A DNA stretch of 64,000 nt from Massilia violaceinigra (GCF_002752675.1 NZ_CP024608.1:4154001-4218000), one strand, 5' to 3'. Positions 37,119 to 46,925 are shown, counted from the stretch's first letter. Notes: generated by a model not told the origin, from the sequence alone. A program made the numbers and translations.

Positions 37119-38330
37119 ATGTTGAGCTACCGCCACGCCTTTCACGCGGGTAATCACGCCGACGTCCTGAAGCATTTCGTGCAGATTCAGCTGCACGAAT
37201 ACATGAATCAGAAAGACACGGCCTACACCTATATCGACACCCACTCCGGTGCCGGCGTGTATGCGCTCGATGGCGGTTACGCGTCCAAGAACGCCGAATA
37301 CGAAACCGGCATCGGCCCGCTGTGGGAGCGCAAGGACTTGCCCAAGCCGCTGGCTGAATACGTCAACCTGATCAAGGAACTGAACCCGAGCGGCAAGATG
37401 CGCTACTACCCGGGTTCGCCGTATTGCGCCGACAAGGTCATGCGCGAGCACGACCGCCTGCGCCTGTTCGAGCTGCATCCGGCCGACAGCAAGATCCTGG
37501 CCGATAACTTCCGCAAGGTCGAAGCGCACGCGGCAGCGCAGGGCGAGCGCCCGAGCGCGCGCGGCCGGCGCGTGCTGATCGAGCGCGGCGATGGTTTCCA
37601 CGCCCTCAAGACCCTGCTGCCGCCGCCATCGCGCCGCGCCCTGGTCCTGATCGACCCGCCGTACGAAGACAAGCAGGATTACCGCAAGGTGCGCGACGCG
37701 CTCGACGATGCGCTGGTGCGTTTCCCGTCCGGCATTTACGCGATCTGGTATCCGGTGCTGCAGCGCATGGAATCGCGCCAGTTCGCCGACAAGCTCAAGC
37801 GCCTGGCGGCCAAGGAATGGCTGAACGTCACCCTGACCATCACCACCCCGGGTCCGGATGGCTTCGGCCTGCACAGCAGCGGCATGTTCATTCTCAACCC
37901 GCCGTACACCCTGGAGCCGACCTTGCGCCAGGTGATGCCGTACCTGGTGCAGGTGCTGGGCAAGAATGCCGACGCCACCTACGTGATCGAAAAAGGCACC
38001 CAGGTGACCGGTACCGCCAGCGGCCGCACCGGTGCCAACGGCGCCGTGCGCATGCCGGTCGGTAACGCCCGCAAGGCCAGCCCGACCGCCGGTGCCGGCA
38101 GCCTGCGCCTGCCAGGGCAAGCACCGGCAGGCACGCCCGGCGCGGCTGGCGGCGCACCACGCGCGCCGGTGGCCAAGCGCTCCAGCATTGCCGCTGCCGC
38201 GGCTGGCAAGAGCGCGCGCCCCACCGAGGCTGGCGTCACGCGCAAGAGTGCGCGGCCGGCCGAAGGCGGCGCGGCGGGCAAGAGTGCGCGTCCGACCGGT
38301 CCACGCAACAGCGGCCCGCGCCGTCCTTAA
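37119..38330 (+). CDS. rlmJ: 23S rRNA (adenine-2030-N6)-methyltransferase RlmJ with basic tail
   Basis: A 403-residue protein. Residues 1-290 match RlmJ: MLSYRHAFHAGNHADVLKH at the start, DTHSGAGVY, and the catalytic DPPY at about residue 182 (LIDPPYEDK). It methylates A2030 of 23S rRNA. E. coli RlmJ is about 280 residues; here residues from about 297 are a disordered Ala/Gly/Pro/Arg/Lys-rich tail with repeats of KSARP. The ATG at 37119 gives the canonical N terminus; longer ORF starts are unsupported. Confidence 0.9.
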   Translation: MLSYRHAFHAGNHADVLKHFVQIQLHEYMNQKDTAYTYIDTHSGAGVYALDGGYASKNAEYETGIGPLWERKDLPKPLAEYVNLIKELNPSGKMRYYPGSPYCADKVMREHDRLRLFELHPADSKILADNFRKVEAHAAAQGERPSARGRRVLIERGDGFHALKTLLPPPSRRALVLIDPPYEDKQDYRKVRDALDDALVRFPSGIYAIWYPVLQRMESRQFADKLKRLAAKEWLNVTLTITTPGPDGFGLHSSGMFILNPPYTLEPTLRQVMPYLVQVLGKNADATYVIEKGTQVTGTASGRTGANGAVRMPVGNARKASPTAGAGSLRLPGQAPAGTPGAAGGAPRAPVAKRSSIAAAAAGKSARPTEAGVTRKSARPAEGGAAGKSARPTGPRNSGPRRP

Positions 38331-38397
38331 GTCTGCCGCCGTAGTATAGTCACCGCAGGTGGCGTCGTGGTCGGCGCCCCTGTTTTCCGGATTCCCC

Positions 38398-39648
38398 ATG
38401 CCTATTGATACCGTGGCCGAGCTGGCGCTGCCGTCCGACGATTTCTTTCTCGCGCGCCAGCCTATTCTCGGACGCAACCAGCGACTGGTTGCCTTTGAAC
38501 TCTTGTTTCGCAGCGCAAACGGCGGCGACGCCAATGTGACCGATCACGCCGCCGCCACGGCGGCCGTGATTTCGCACGCGTCCCAACTCGGCATGGCCAA
38601 GGTGGTCGGCGAACGCCTGGCGTTCGTCAATGTCGACGAGATCGTCCTCATGAGCGACTTCGTGCGCTTCCTGCCGCACGACAAGGTCATCCTCGAAATC
38701 CTCGAAACCGTGCAGGCCACGCCCGCTGTGATCGCGCGCGTGCGCGAGCTCAAGGAGTTCGGCTTCAAGTTCGCCCTTGACGATGTGGTCGACGAGTCCG
38801 AGGATGTGCGCAAGCTGGTCGACCTGGTCGACATCATCAAGGTCGATGTGCAGGCCGTGCCGGCGCAGGCCTTGCCGGCGCTGGTGGCCGCCCTGAACGG
38901 ACGCAACAAGAAGCTGCTGGCCGAAAAGGTCGAGACGGTCGAGGAGTTCGAGGCGTGCATGGCGCTCGGCTTCGAGTATTTCCAGGGCTATTATTTCGCG
39001 CGTCCGGCCATTTTGAGCGGCAAGAAAATCGCGCCGTCGGAACTGGTCATCCTGCGCCTGCTCGACCTGATCAATTCGGACGCCGACGACGCCGAGATCG
39101 AGCGCGCCGTCAAGCGCGACGCCCTGATCAGCCTGAATCTGCTGCGGCTGGTCAATACCCCGGCGGCCGGCGCGCGCGGGCGCATCGATTCGCTGACCGA
39201 GGCGCTGTACGTGCTGGGGCGTCAGCAATTGCAGCGCTGGCTGCAAATCCTGCTGTATGCCAAGCCGGGCGCGGCGGTCGAGCTGAATTCGCCGCTGCTG
39301 CAGATGGCCACCACGCGCGGCAAGCTGATGGAACTGATGACGCAGAAAGTGCCGGGCGCCAGCGCCGAGACCGGTTTCACGGTGGGCATCATGTCGCTGA
39401 TGGATGCGCTGTTTTCGATGTCGATGCAGGAAATTCTCGGCACCGTGGTGGTGGCCGACGAAGTGCGCGCCGCCCTGCTCGAACGCAAGGGCGTGCTGGG
39501 CGACATGCTGCGCGTGGTCGAGCTGCTGGATAATCCCAAGCGCGGCCCGGAACTGGCCAGGTCGCTCAAGGCGCTCGGCCTCAGTGCCAAGGTCATGCGC
39601 GAGATCGAAATGGAAGCCTTCGGCTGGGTGAACGAGCTGGTGGCCTGA
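38398..39648 (+). CDS. EAL-HDOD domain signalling protein (YuxH type)
   Basis: A 416-residue protein with an N-terminal EAL-like domain (about 10-215) and a C-terminal HDOD domain (about 215-410). The signature is ELL (AFELLFRS), not EAL, though later parts are recognisable (FALDDV, IIKVDV, FQGYYFARP). Members of this type mostly do not hydrolyse cyclic di-GMP, but may bind it and pass a signal to motility or biofilm pathways. The ATG at 38398 was chosen over an in-frame GTG at 38359. Confidence 0.8.
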   Translation: MPIDTVAELALPSDDFFLARQPILGRNQRLVAFELLFRSANGGDANVTDHAAATAAVISHASQLGMAKVVGERLAFVNVDEIVLMSDFVRFLPHDKVILEILETVQATPAVIARVRELKEFGFKFALDDVVDESEDVRKLVDLVDIIKVDVQAVPAQALPALVAALNGRNKKLLAEKVETVEEFEACMALGFEYFQGYYFARPAILSGKKIAPSELVILRLLDLINSDADDAEIERAVKRDALISLNLLRLVNTPAAGARGRIDSLTEALYVLGRQQLQRWLQILLYAKPGAAVELNSPLLQMATTRGKLMELMTQKVPGASAETGFTVGIMSLMDALFSMSMQEILGTVVVADEVRAALLERKGVLGDMLRVVELLDNPKRGPELARSLKALGLSAKVMREIEMEAFGWVNELVA

Positions 39649-39819
39649 AACACCCATATCCAAAGGCGAGACCATCCCGGGTCGGGCGCTAATGCCGCTA
39701 AGTTAAGTCGTTATCTGACCACAAACTCAAAAACCGTCTTTCCCGCCTCTCCAAGAACTGGCCTTTGGATTCGATGGCGTTAGGTCAGCGTTTTTCTCAC
39801 CACAAACTTCAAAACCGTC

Positions 39820-39839
39820 ATTCCCGCGTAGGCGGGAAT
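39820..39839. repeat. dRS3-like palindrome 1
   Basis: ATTCCC-GCGTAGGC-GGGAAT has the form of the neisserial dRS3 element (ATTCCC-N8-GGGAAT). The flanks (CCGTC... and ...CCAA) are also repeated, inverted, around the second copy. Confidence 0.7.
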
Positions 39840-39880
39840 CCAAGTTCGTCGAGCCGCCTGTGACTGCGCTACGGAATTGG

Positions 39881-39900
39881 ATTCCCGCCTGCGCGGGAAT
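39881..39900. repeat. dRS3-like palindrome 2
   Basis: ATTCCC-GCCTGCGC-GGGAAT, the second copy, in opposite orientation to the first when the flanks are considered (TGG before it, GACGG after it). Confidence 0.7.
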
Positions 39901-40132
39901 GACGGAGCTTAAGTTAGCGGCATTAGCCTCTGGACTTGCCTCGTTCCAAGGAATTGGAGGAGTTTCTTGGAAACTGGGACCTGCGCGGGAAGTCATTTCT
40001 GCCAATGGCAGGAATGACGGAGCTTAACTTGGCGGCATTGGTGGCGGGCGCTGATTCTGTCAGGCGCACATCCACCGTTGGCTTCTTGTGACTATCTGGC
40101 GTGTTTCCGACGCCAAGCGCGCCTGTTGCGTA

Positions 40133-40876
40133 TTACGCCAGCAGCAAAAACACCGTCGGCTTCTTGTGGAAGTCGGGCGCCTTGCCGGCCGCCAGCAATG
40201 ACTTCCATTTGCCGCCGTTCAAGGTGCGGATCGATTCGGTCGGCAGGCTCAGGTCGGTCGCGACGCAGATCAGCGTGCCCGGCTGGCAGGCGCCGACCAG
40301 GGCGTCGAGCATGGCGCCGTTGCGGTAGGGCGTTTCGATCAGCAGCTGGGTCTGCTTTTCCGCGCGTGAACGCGTTTCCAGCTCCTTGATGCGCTTGGTG
40401 CGCAGCGCCGCGTCGGTCGGCAGGTAGCCGTTGAAGGCGAAGCTCTGGCCGTTCAAGCCGCTCGCCATCACCGCCAGCAGCAGCGACGAGGGACCGACCA
40501 GCGGGCGCACCTGGATGCCGCGCTCGTGCGACAGACGCACCAGGTCGGCGCCCGGATCGGCCACCGCCGGCACGCCCGCTTCCGAGATGAGGCCGGCGTC
40601 GCGCCCGGCCAGCAGCGGTTCCAGCAAGCCGGCCAGCGCTTGCGCCGGGGTGTTCACGTTCAGTTCAGCAATCTCGATTTCCTGCAATGTTTTCGCTAAT
40701 GGATGCCGCTGCGCAATCAGCTTCAGGAAGCCGCGCGCGGTCTTGGCGTTTTCGGCGACAAAATAGTCGAGGCGCGCGGTCAGTGCCTGGACTTGCTCGG
40801 GAATGATGTGCGCGAGCGCGTCGGTGGCCGTGTCGGCGCCGAGGGTGTTGGGGATCAGATATAAAGTGCCGGACAT
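40133..40876 (-). CDS. SAM-dependent methyltransferase, tetrapyrrole-methylase family (RsmI-like)
   Basis: A 247-residue protein. MSGTLYLIPNTLG, LISEAGVPAVADPGADLV and VRPLVGPSSLLLAVMASG are the RsmI/TP-methylase motifs; RsmI 2'-O-methylates C1402 of 16S rRNA. This group is shorter than RsmI and differs at the start (IPNTLG in place of a PTPIGN motif), so it is a paralogous family of unknown substrate. It lies 16 bases after maf and is probably co-transcribed with it. Confidence 0.8.
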   Translation of the reverse strand: MSGTLYLIPNTLGADTATDALAHIIPEQVQALTARLDYFVAENAKTARGFLKLIAQRHPLAKTLQEIEIAELNVNTPAQALAGLLEPLLAGRDAGLISEAGVPAVADPGADLVRLSHERGIQVRPLVGPSSLLLAVMASGLNGQSFAFNGYLPTDAALRTKRIKELETRSRAEKQTQLLIETPYRNGAMLDALVGACQPGTLICVATDLSLPTESIRTLNGGKWKSLLAAGKAPDFHKKPTVFLLLA

Positions 40877-40892
40877 GGTCTAAGTGCAGTGC

Positions 40893-41495
40893 TCACTGTT
40901 GAAAGAAGGAGAATCCGGCCTGGCGCAGCATGCCGGTCAGGGCGATCAGGGGCAGGCCGGTGAGGGCGGTCGGGTCGGTGCTGTCGATGCGTTCCAGGAT
41001 GGCAATGCCGAGCGCTTCGTTCTTGGCGCTGCCGGCGCAGTCGTAGGGTTGCTCGATGCGCAGGTAGGCGTCGAGTTCGGCATCTGGCAGGTCGCGCACG
41101 GTGACGAACGTTTGCACGTTCTCCACCTGGGCCGTGCCGGTGCGGCCGTCCCACAGGCACAGCGCCGTGTGGAACACCACGCGCCGTCCGCGCATGGTCT
41201 GCAGCTGGGCCAGGGCATTGGCGTGGTTGCCCGGTTTGCCGATCTGCTCGCCGTCGAGCGTGGCGACCTGGTCGGAACCGATGACAACGCTGCCCGGCGC
41301 GCGCGCCGCGACCGCTTCGGCCTTGGCGCGCGCCAGGCGCAGCGCGGTCGCTTCGGGCAATTCGCCGGGCAGGGGCGTTTCATCGATATCGGGCACCAGC
41401 ACGTCGAACGGCAGGCGCAGGCGTTCGAGCAATTCGCGCCGATACGCGGAACTCGATGCAAGAATTAGCCGCGGTGCGGTGGAAGTTGGTATCAT
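40893..41495 (-). CDS. 7-methyl-GTP pyrophosphatase, Maf-2/YceF
   Basis: A 200-residue Maf-fold enzyme. LILASSSAYRRELLERL, DIDETPLPGE, VIGSDQVATLDGE and ALTGLPLIALTGMLR match YceF rather than the Maf-1 nucleotide pyrophosphatase. It hydrolyses modified nucleotides such as m7GTP to the monophosphate. It is divergent from yceD, as often found in beta- and gammaproteobacteria. Confidence 0.88.
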   Translation of the reverse strand: MIPTSTAPRLILASSSAYRRELLERLRLPFDVLVPDIDETPLPGELPEATALRLARAKAEAVAARAPGSVVIGSDQVATLDGEQIGKPGNHANALAQLQTMRGRRVVFHTALCLWDGRTGTAQVENVQTFVTVRDLPDAELDAYLRIEQPYDCAGSAKNEALGIAILERIDSTDPTALTGLPLIALTGMLRQAGFSFFQQ

Positions 41496-41615
41496 GTCGT
41501 ACCTTGGTCCGGTTGGCTGTCCCTGTTAGCGGGCGCAGCGGGATTCATCTGGCGGGCACGGCGTGGTCGCGCCAGCAACAGCGCGCGGGTCCATGCCCAA
41601 ATAATCGCGCTTAGT

Positions 41616-41645
41616 CTTTGACTCCACAGCGAGAAGCCTGTTATT
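41616..41645 (+). promoter_or_regulatory. Sigma70 promoter of yceD-rpmF
   Basis: TTGACT at 41616-41621, an 18-base spacer, TATTAT at 41640-41645. The transcript would start near 41652, about 24 bases before yceD. Confidence 0.6.
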
Positions 41646-41675
41646 ATCGCAGGTTTTCCGGGGAAAATTTCTGCA

Positions 41676-42173
41676 ATGAGTGCTTTTGTCATCGACGCTT
41701 TTGAGTTTTGTCGAAGCAACGGCCATCGCGAGGGCGTCACGCCTGTCGCTGAAATGAGCCGGTTGAACAAGGATTGCGCCGACCAGTCGGGCCAGATCGC
41801 CTGGACCATCGATGGGTCGACCAGCAAGCAGGGCTATCCGCAAATGACCTTGTCGGTATCCGGCACGGTCCAGCTGGTATGCCAGCGTTGCCTGGCCCCG
41901 TTCGCTTACGAGATGGATTCGTCCACCGTGCTGATGCTCGGCAAGGATGACGAGCATGCGGACGAGATCGAGGAAGTATTGAACGACGAGAGCATCGACG
42001 TCATCGTCGGCAGCCGCGAATGCGATGTGCGCGATCTGTTCGAGGATGAGGCCTTGCTGGCCCTGCCGCAAGTGCCGAAGCACGACGCATGTCCGGACAG
42101 CAAGCTGCTCGACGCGGTCAAGTCCGACAAGCCGTCGCCGTTTGCGGGGCTCAAGAATCTCAAGCCGGAATAG
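41676..42173 (+). CDS. yceD: YceD family protein (DUF177)
   Basis: A 165-residue protein with the conserved region VQLVCQRCLAPF (CxxC) near residue 70 and the acidic stretch DDEHADEIEEV. YceD proteins are needed for normal 23S rRNA levels in some bacteria. It is first in the rpmF-plsX-fab cluster, its usual place, with a 207-base gap before rpmF. Confidence 0.88.
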   Translation: MSAFVIDAFEFCRSNGHREGVTPVAEMSRLNKDCADQSGQIAWTIDGSTSKQGYPQMTLSVSGTVQLVCQRCLAPFAYEMDSSTVLMLGKDDEHADEIEEVLNDESIDVIVGSRECDVRDLFEDEALLALPQVPKHDACPDSKLLDAVKSDKPSPFAGLKNLKPE

Positions 42174-42380
42174 TCGCTGTGCGGCTGGCGGCTGAAATAC
42201 AGAACAAGCAAGTGTAATGAACGTGTCAAACGCGTGTTGTAGTCGAGTATGGCATTGGTAGTAAAGGTAGGACGGCGTTAAACATGTCGGTAAAGAAATT
42301 TTGCCGCTGGGATACTCGATTCGCATGTATTTGCTGATCGATTGTGTTAGAATTTTAGAACTTATGTATTAGGAGTCATC

Positions 42381-42563
42381 ATGGCAGTTCAGCAAAACAA
42401 GAAATCCCCTTCGAAGCGCGGTATGCACCGTTCGCACGACTTCCTGGTCGCGCCACAACTGGGCATCGAGCCAACCACCGGTGAAACGCATCTGCGTCAC
42501 CACATCAGCCCTAACGGCTTTTACCGTGGTCGCAAAGTTCTCAAAACCAAAAACGACGAGTAA
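42381..42563 (+). CDS. rpmF: 50S ribosomal protein L32
   Basis: A 60-residue basic protein starting [21 protein letters not shown], the standard L32 N terminus, with the [14 protein letters not shown] segment. It is the zinc-free form without CxxC pairs. A strong Shine-Dalgarno (AGGAG) precedes it and an efficient terminator follows. Confidence 0.97.
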   Translation: MAVQQNKKSPSKRGMHRSHDFLVAPQLGIEPTTGETHLRHHISPNGFYRGRKVLKTKNDE

Positions 42564-42590
42564 TCGACGTTTTAGTTTGAGTAAGATGAA

Positions 42591-42629
42591 AGCGGTGCAA
42601 CGACTTTTTTGTGCGTCGCACCGCTTTTT
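42591..42629 (+). terminator. Rho-independent terminator after rpmF
   Basis: Stem AGCGGTGC / GCACCGCT closing a loop of about 19 bases that can pair further, followed by TTTTT. It separates rpmF from plsX, so plsX needs read-through or its own promoter. Confidence 0.8.
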
Positions 42630-42759
42630 CTTTGTCACCGGCTGCAAACCACCTTTGCACACCGTCATTTCGAATTACGCAGACTCTGCTTGGCGCTCGC
42701 CCACTTCCAGATCGCATCCTGCCGCCACACGCTGTTGAGTCGCGGTACGAATCCACAAA

Positions 42760-43821
42760 ATGACAATTAAAATTTCCATTGACTGCATGGGCGGCGATCA
42801 TGGCCCCTCAGTTACTATCCCCGCAGCACTCTCTTTCCTCAGCAGCGAACCCGAAGCAGAATTGATTCTGGTCGGCCTGCAGGACGAGTTGCGCGCAGAA
42901 CTCAAAAAACACAAAGCCGACAGCCATCCGCGCCTGTCCATCCTGCATGCGTCCGAAGTGGTGACGATGGATGATCCCATCGAAATCGCCCTGCGCCGCA
43001 AGAAGGATTCGTCGATGCGCGTGGCGATCGAGCTGGTCAAGGACGGCAAGGCCCAGGCCTGTGTGTCCGCCGGCAATACCGGCGCCCTGATGGCGGTGTC
43101 GCGCTATGTGCTCAAGACCATGGCCGGGGTCGACCGTCCCGCCATTTGCTCGATCCTTCCCAACCAGAAAGACGGCCCGACCTATATGCTGGACCTGGGC
43201 GCGAACGTCGACTGCGAGCCGCATCACCTGCACCAGTTCGCCATCATGGGCTCGGTGCTGGTCTCGGCCATGGAAGGCATCAAGCGCCCCACCATCGGCT
43301 TGCTCAATGTCGGCACCGAAGAAATCAAGGGCAATGAAGTGGTCAAGGCCACCGGCAAGCTGCTGCGCGAAGACCATGAGCGCGGCGCCCTGAATTTCTA
43401 CGGCAACGTCGAAGGCAACGATATTTTCAAGGGCACCACCGACATCGTGGTGTGCGACGGTTTCGTCGGCAACGTCACGCTCAAGGCGGCCGAGGGACTG
43501 GGCCGCTTCGTCAAGGATGCCCTGACCACCGAGTTCAAGCGCAATCCGCTGACCATGCTCGGGGCCATCATCGGACGCGGCGCCCTGAAGAAATTCTCCA
43601 ACCGTTTCAATCCGTCGCGCTACAACGGCGCCAGCCTGCTCGGTTTGCGCGGCCTGGTGTTCAAGAGCCACGGCGGCGCCGATGCCTACTCGTATGAGTG
43701 GGCGATCAAACGCGCCTTCGACGCGGCAAAATACAATGTGCAGGAGCAGCTCTCGGCCATGATCGCCGAGTTGATGCCCCGTACGCCTGACCCGGAAGTG
43801 CCAGGAATAACCCACTCGTAG
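42760..43821 (+). CDS. plsX: Phosphate acyltransferase PlsX
   Basis: A 353-residue protein. [19 protein letters not shown] at the N terminus and [13 protein letters not shown] near residue 100 are PlsX signatures. It makes acyl phosphate from acyl-ACP for PlsY in phospholipid synthesis. It is followed 11 bases later by fabH; the pair links lipid and fatty-acid synthesis. Confidence 0.96.
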   Translation: MTIKISIDCMGGDHGPSVTIPAALSFLSSEPEAELILVGLQDELRAELKKHKADSHPRLSILHASEVVTMDDPIEIALRRKKDSSMRVAIELVKDGKAQACVSAGNTGALMAVSRYVLKTMAGVDRPAICSILPNQKDGPTYMLDLGANVDCEPHHLHQFAIMGSVLVSAMEGIKRPTIGLLNVGTEEIKGNEVVKATGKLLREDHERGALNFYGNVEGNDIFKGTTDIVVCDGFVGNVTLKAAEGLGRFVKDALTTEFKRNPLTMLGAIIGRGALKKFSNRFNPSRYNGASLLGLRGLVFKSHGGADAYSYEWAIKRAFDAAKYNVQEQLSAMIAELMPRTPDPEVPGITHS

Positions 43822-43832
43822 GACGGCTAGCA

Positions 43833-44819
43833 ATGACCTTGTACAGCAAAATTATCGGCACCGGCAGCTATCTGCCGGCCAAGCGCGTCTCCAACGGCGA
43901 CCTGACCGAGCAACTGGCGGCCAAGGGCATCGAAACGTCGGACGAGTGGATCGTCTCCCGCAGCGGTATTTCGAACCGGCATTACGCAGCGCCGGACGAG
44001 CTGTCGTCGGACCTGGCCGTGGCGGCCGCCCGCAAGGCGCTCGAGATGGCCGGCAAGCATCCCGAGGAAATCGACCTCGTCATCGTGGCCAGCTCGACCC
44101 CCGATTTCCATGGCAGTTTTCCCAGCACCGCCTGCATCGTCCAGCGCAAGCTCGGCATGCACAACAACAGCGCCGCCTTCGATGTGCAAGCCGTCTGCAG
44201 CGGCTTCGTGTATGCGGTGTCGGTGGCGGACGCCTTCATCAAGTCGGGCGCGCACAAGAACGTGCTGGTGATCGGCGCGGAAGTGTTTTCGCGCATTCTC
44301 GATTTCAACGACCGCACCACCTGCGTGCTGTTCGGCGATGGCGCCGGGGCCATTGTCCTGACCGCCTCGGAAGAGCCGGGCATTCTGGCATGCAAACTGC
44401 ATGCCGATGGGCGCTATTCCGACATCCTCAGCGTGCCGGGCACCCTGGCCGGCGGCGCGATCGCCGGCAGCGCTTTCCTGTACATGGATGGCCCTGCAGT
44501 GTTCAAGCTGGCCGTCACCGTGCTCGAGCAGGTGGCCAATGAGGTGCTCGAACACGCGCACATGACCGCCGGCCAGCTCGACTGGCTGGTGCCGCACCAG
44601 GCCAATATCCGCATCATGAAAAGCACGGCGAAAAAGCTCGGCTTGCCGCTCGATAAAATGGTGGTCACGGTCGACCAGCATGGCAATACCTCGGCCGCCT
44701 CGATTCCGCTGGCGCTCGATATCGCCATGCGCGATGGCCGCATCAAGGCGGGCGACAACGTCATGATGGAAGGCGTCGGCGGCGGCTTCACCTGGGGCGC
44801 CGTGCTGGTGCGCATGTGA
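43833..44819 (+). CDS. fabH: 3-oxoacyl-ACP synthase III (FabH)
   Basis: A 328-residue condensing enzyme that starts fatty acid synthesis from acetyl-CoA and malonyl-ACP. The triad is present: Cys122 (QAVCSGFVY), His in [10 protein letters not shown] and Asn in [10 protein letters not shown]. Start ATG 43833 follows plsX by 11 bases. Confidence 0.96.
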   Translation: MTLYSKIIGTGSYLPAKRVSNGDLTEQLAAKGIETSDEWIVSRSGISNRHYAAPDELSSDLAVAAARKALEMAGKHPEEIDLVIVASSTPDFHGSFPSTACIVQRKLGMHNNSAAFDVQAVCSGFVYAVSVADAFIKSGAHKNVLVIGAEVFSRILDFNDRTTCVLFGDGAGAIVLTASEEPGILACKLHADGRYSDILSVPGTLAGGAIAGSAFLYMDGPAVFKLAVTVLEQVANEVLEHAHMTAGQLDWLVPHQANIRIMKSTAKKLGLPLDKMVVTVDQHGNTSAASIPLALDIAMRDGRIKAGDNVMMEGVGGGFTWGAVLVRM

Positions 44820-44827
44820 TTGGTTCT

Positions 44828-44872
44828 GGCGCGGCGGCGCCCGGCGCGGCGGCGCCCGGCGCGGTGGCGCCC
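44828..44872 (+). repeat. 15-base tandem repeat, three copies
   Basis: GGCGCGGCGGCGCCC repeated three times (one base change in the third copy) in the 176-base gap between fabH and fabD. Each unit is itself partly palindromic, so the array can form hairpins. No coding sequence lies here. Confidence 0.8.
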
Positions 44873-44995
44873 GCGAGCTCCGCCGTTGCCTTCGCCATTT
44901 CCTTTGCCGATTCTTTCGCCGTTTATTTAATTCTTGCCCGCATCAGTCCTTGATGCGGATGCCGCCATAAAAACAAAACAGGAGGACATCATTCC

Positions 44996-45955
44996 ATGAG
45001 TAAATTCGCGTTCGTATTTCCCGGCCAGGGTTCGCAGGCCATCGGCATGCTGGGCGGCTTCGCCGGCAACCCCGTGGTCGCGCAAACCGTTGCCGAAGCC
45101 AACGAAGCGCTCGGCTTCGACCTGGGCAAACTGATCGCCGACGGTCCCAAGGAAGACCTGGACCTGACCACCAATACCCAGCCTGTCATGCTGACCGCCT
45201 CGGTCGCCGTTTACCGCGCCTGGATCGCGGCCGGCGGCGCCGTGCCGGCGGTGGTGGCCGGCCACAGCGTGGGCGAATATTCGGCCCTGGTGGCGGCCGG
45301 CGTGATCGCCTTCAAGGATGCGGTGCCGCTGGTGCGCTTCCGCGCCCAGGCCATGCAGGAAGCGGTGCCGGTGGGGCAGGGCGGCATGGCCGTCATCCTC
45401 GGCCTGCCGGCCGACGAGGTGCGCGCGATTTGCGCCGAAGCGGCAGCCGTAACGGACGCCGCCAATCCGGCCGAAGTGGTCGAGGCGGTGAATTTCAACG
45501 AGCTGACCCAGATCGTGATCGCCGGCCATAATGGCGCCGTCGAACGCGCCTGCGAACTGGCCAAGGCCAAGGGCGCCAAGCGCGCCATGAAGCTGGCGGT
45601 GTCGGCGCCGTTCCATTCCTCTTTGCTGAAACCGGCCTCGGACCGCCTGCGCGACTATCTGAAGGATGTGCCGTTCGCGGCGCCGCGGATCGACTTGATC
45701 AACAACGTCGACGTGGCTATCCTGAACGATCCCGAAGCGATCAAGGATGCGCTGGTGCGCCAGGCGGCCGGTGCGGTGCGCTGGGTCGAAACCATGCAGA
45801 TGATGGCGGCCGGCGGCGTCACCCAGGTGATCGAATCGGCGCCGAGCAAGGTGCTGATCGGCATGGCCAAGCGCATCGATGCGCAACTGGTGGGCGAGGC
45901 GCTGGTGGACCAGGCTTCGCTGGAGCGCGTATTGAGCAGCCTCAATCAGGCGTAA
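44996..45955 (+). CDS. fabD: Malonyl-CoA:ACP transacylase (FabD)
   Basis: A 319-residue enzyme that loads malonyl groups onto acyl carrier protein. FVFPGQGSQAIGM near the start and the nucleophile GHSVGEYSA (Ser91) are visible, with the catalytic His in VSAPFHSSLL. Shine-Dalgarno AGGAGG is 10 bases upstream. Confidence 0.96.
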   Translation: MSKFAFVFPGQGSQAIGMLGGFAGNPVVAQTVAEANEALGFDLGKLIADGPKEDLDLTTNTQPVMLTASVAVYRAWIAAGGAVPAVVAGHSVGEYSALVAAGVIAFKDAVPLVRFRAQAMQEAVPVGQGGMAVILGLPADEVRAICAEAAAVTDAANPAEVVEAVNFNELTQIVIAGHNGAVERACELAKAKGAKRAMKLAVSAPFHSSLLKPASDRLRDYLKDVPFAAPRIDLINNVDVAILNDPEAIKDALVRQAAGAVRWVETMQMMAAGGVTQVIESAPSKVLIGMAKRIDAQLVGEALVDQASLERVLSSLNQA

Positions 45956-46010
45956 GCCAGTTGGCGCAGTATCGCAGGGCATCGCAGAATATTAGAACAA
46001 AAGGACATCA

Positions 46011-46748
46011 ATGAAACTGGAAAATCAAGTCGCCCTGGTCACGGGCGCGTCGCGCGGCATCGGCAAGGCCATCGCACTCGAACTGGCCCGCCAGGGCGCG
46101 AAAGTGGTCGGCACCGCCACCACCGAGAGCGGCGCAGAGGCGATTTCCGCCTATCTGGCCGAATTCGGCGGCAAGGGCGCGGTCCTGAACGTGACCGATG
46201 CGCCCGCCTGCAGCGCCGTCGTCGACGATGTGCAAAAGGGTTTCGGCAGCCTGTCGATCCTGGTCAACAATGCCGGCATCACGCAAGACCAGCTGGCCAT
46301 GCGCATGAAGGACGAGGAATGGGACAGTGTCATCGCCACCAACCTGTCGGCGGTGGGGCGCCTGTCGCGCGCGGTCCTGCGCGGCATGATGAAAGCGAAG
46401 CATGGGCGTATTATTAACATCACCTCGGTGGTCGGTTCGGCCGGCAATGCGGGGCAGATGAATTACGCGGCCGCCAAGGCCGGCGTGGCCGGCATGAGCC
46501 GGGCGCTGGCGCGCGAGATCGGCAGCCGCAATATCACGGTCAACTGCATCGCTCCCGGTTTCATCGATACCGATATGACCAAGGCATTAAGTGCCGAGCA
46601 GCACACCGGCTTGCTGACGCAAATTCCGCTGGGGCGCCTGGGCGCGCCGGAAGACATCGCCCACGCCGTCGCCTTCCTGGCGGGGCCGCAAGCGGCGTAC
46701 ATCACGGGCACGACCCTGCACGTGAACGGCGGAATGTATATGAATTGA
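46011..46748 (+). CDS. fabG: 3-oxoacyl-ACP reductase (FabG)
   Basis: A 245-residue short-chain dehydrogenase: TGASRGIGKAIA for NADPH, NNAGITQDQL, and the catalytic Ser-Tyr-Lys (SVVGSAG...YAAAKAG). It performs the first reduction of the elongation cycle. AAAGGA precedes the start; 55 bases after fabD. Confidence 0.96.
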   Translation: MKLENQVALVTGASRGIGKAIALELARQGAKVVGTATTESGAEAISAYLAEFGGKGAVLNVTDAPACSAVVDDVQKGFGSLSILVNNAGITQDQLAMRMKDEEWDSVIATNLSAVGRLSRAVLRGMMKAKHGRIINITSVVGSAGNAGQMNYAAAKAGVAGMSRALAREIGSRNITVNCIAPGFIDTDMTKALSAEQHTGLLTQIPLGRLGAPEDIAHAVAFLAGPQAAYITGTTLHVNGGMYMN

Positions 46749-46925
46749 TGTTGAGTGCCTTGCCTGATCCCATTTGCGGCCCTGCGCACGGATCAGATAA
46801 GGGGAATTCTCGTCATTTAGCAGTACGTTCGGTGGAATTTGCGGCAGACACCGAAATTAGTTTTTCACCGCGCAAACCTGATAAAATGCGCGCACTTTCC
46901 GTAACACACACAATGGAGCCATAAC

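Larger units (their letters stand above)
39688..40040. repeat. Intergenic repeat cluster, REPIN/MITE-like
   Basis: A 20-base sequence GCTAATGCCGCTAAGTTAAG at 39688-39707 recurs inverted at 39908-39927 with one change, and a further copy of the inverted form lies at about 40023-40040. Between the first two sit two copies of an ACCACAAAC(T)TCAAAA-CCGT motif and two dRS3-like palindromes. A third, diverged palindrome lies at about 39992-40018. The first two copies act like terminal inverted repeats of a 240-base element. No ORF is supported inside. Confidence 0.65.

Noticed and set aside
39688..40040. CRISPR array
   Set aside because: The repeats here are few, palindromic, unevenly spaced and inverted relative to each other; there are no spacers and no cas genes.
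44828..44872. Terminator between fabH and fabD
   Set aside because: The GC-rich 15-base repeats can fold, but no U tract follows; listed as a tandem repeat instead.
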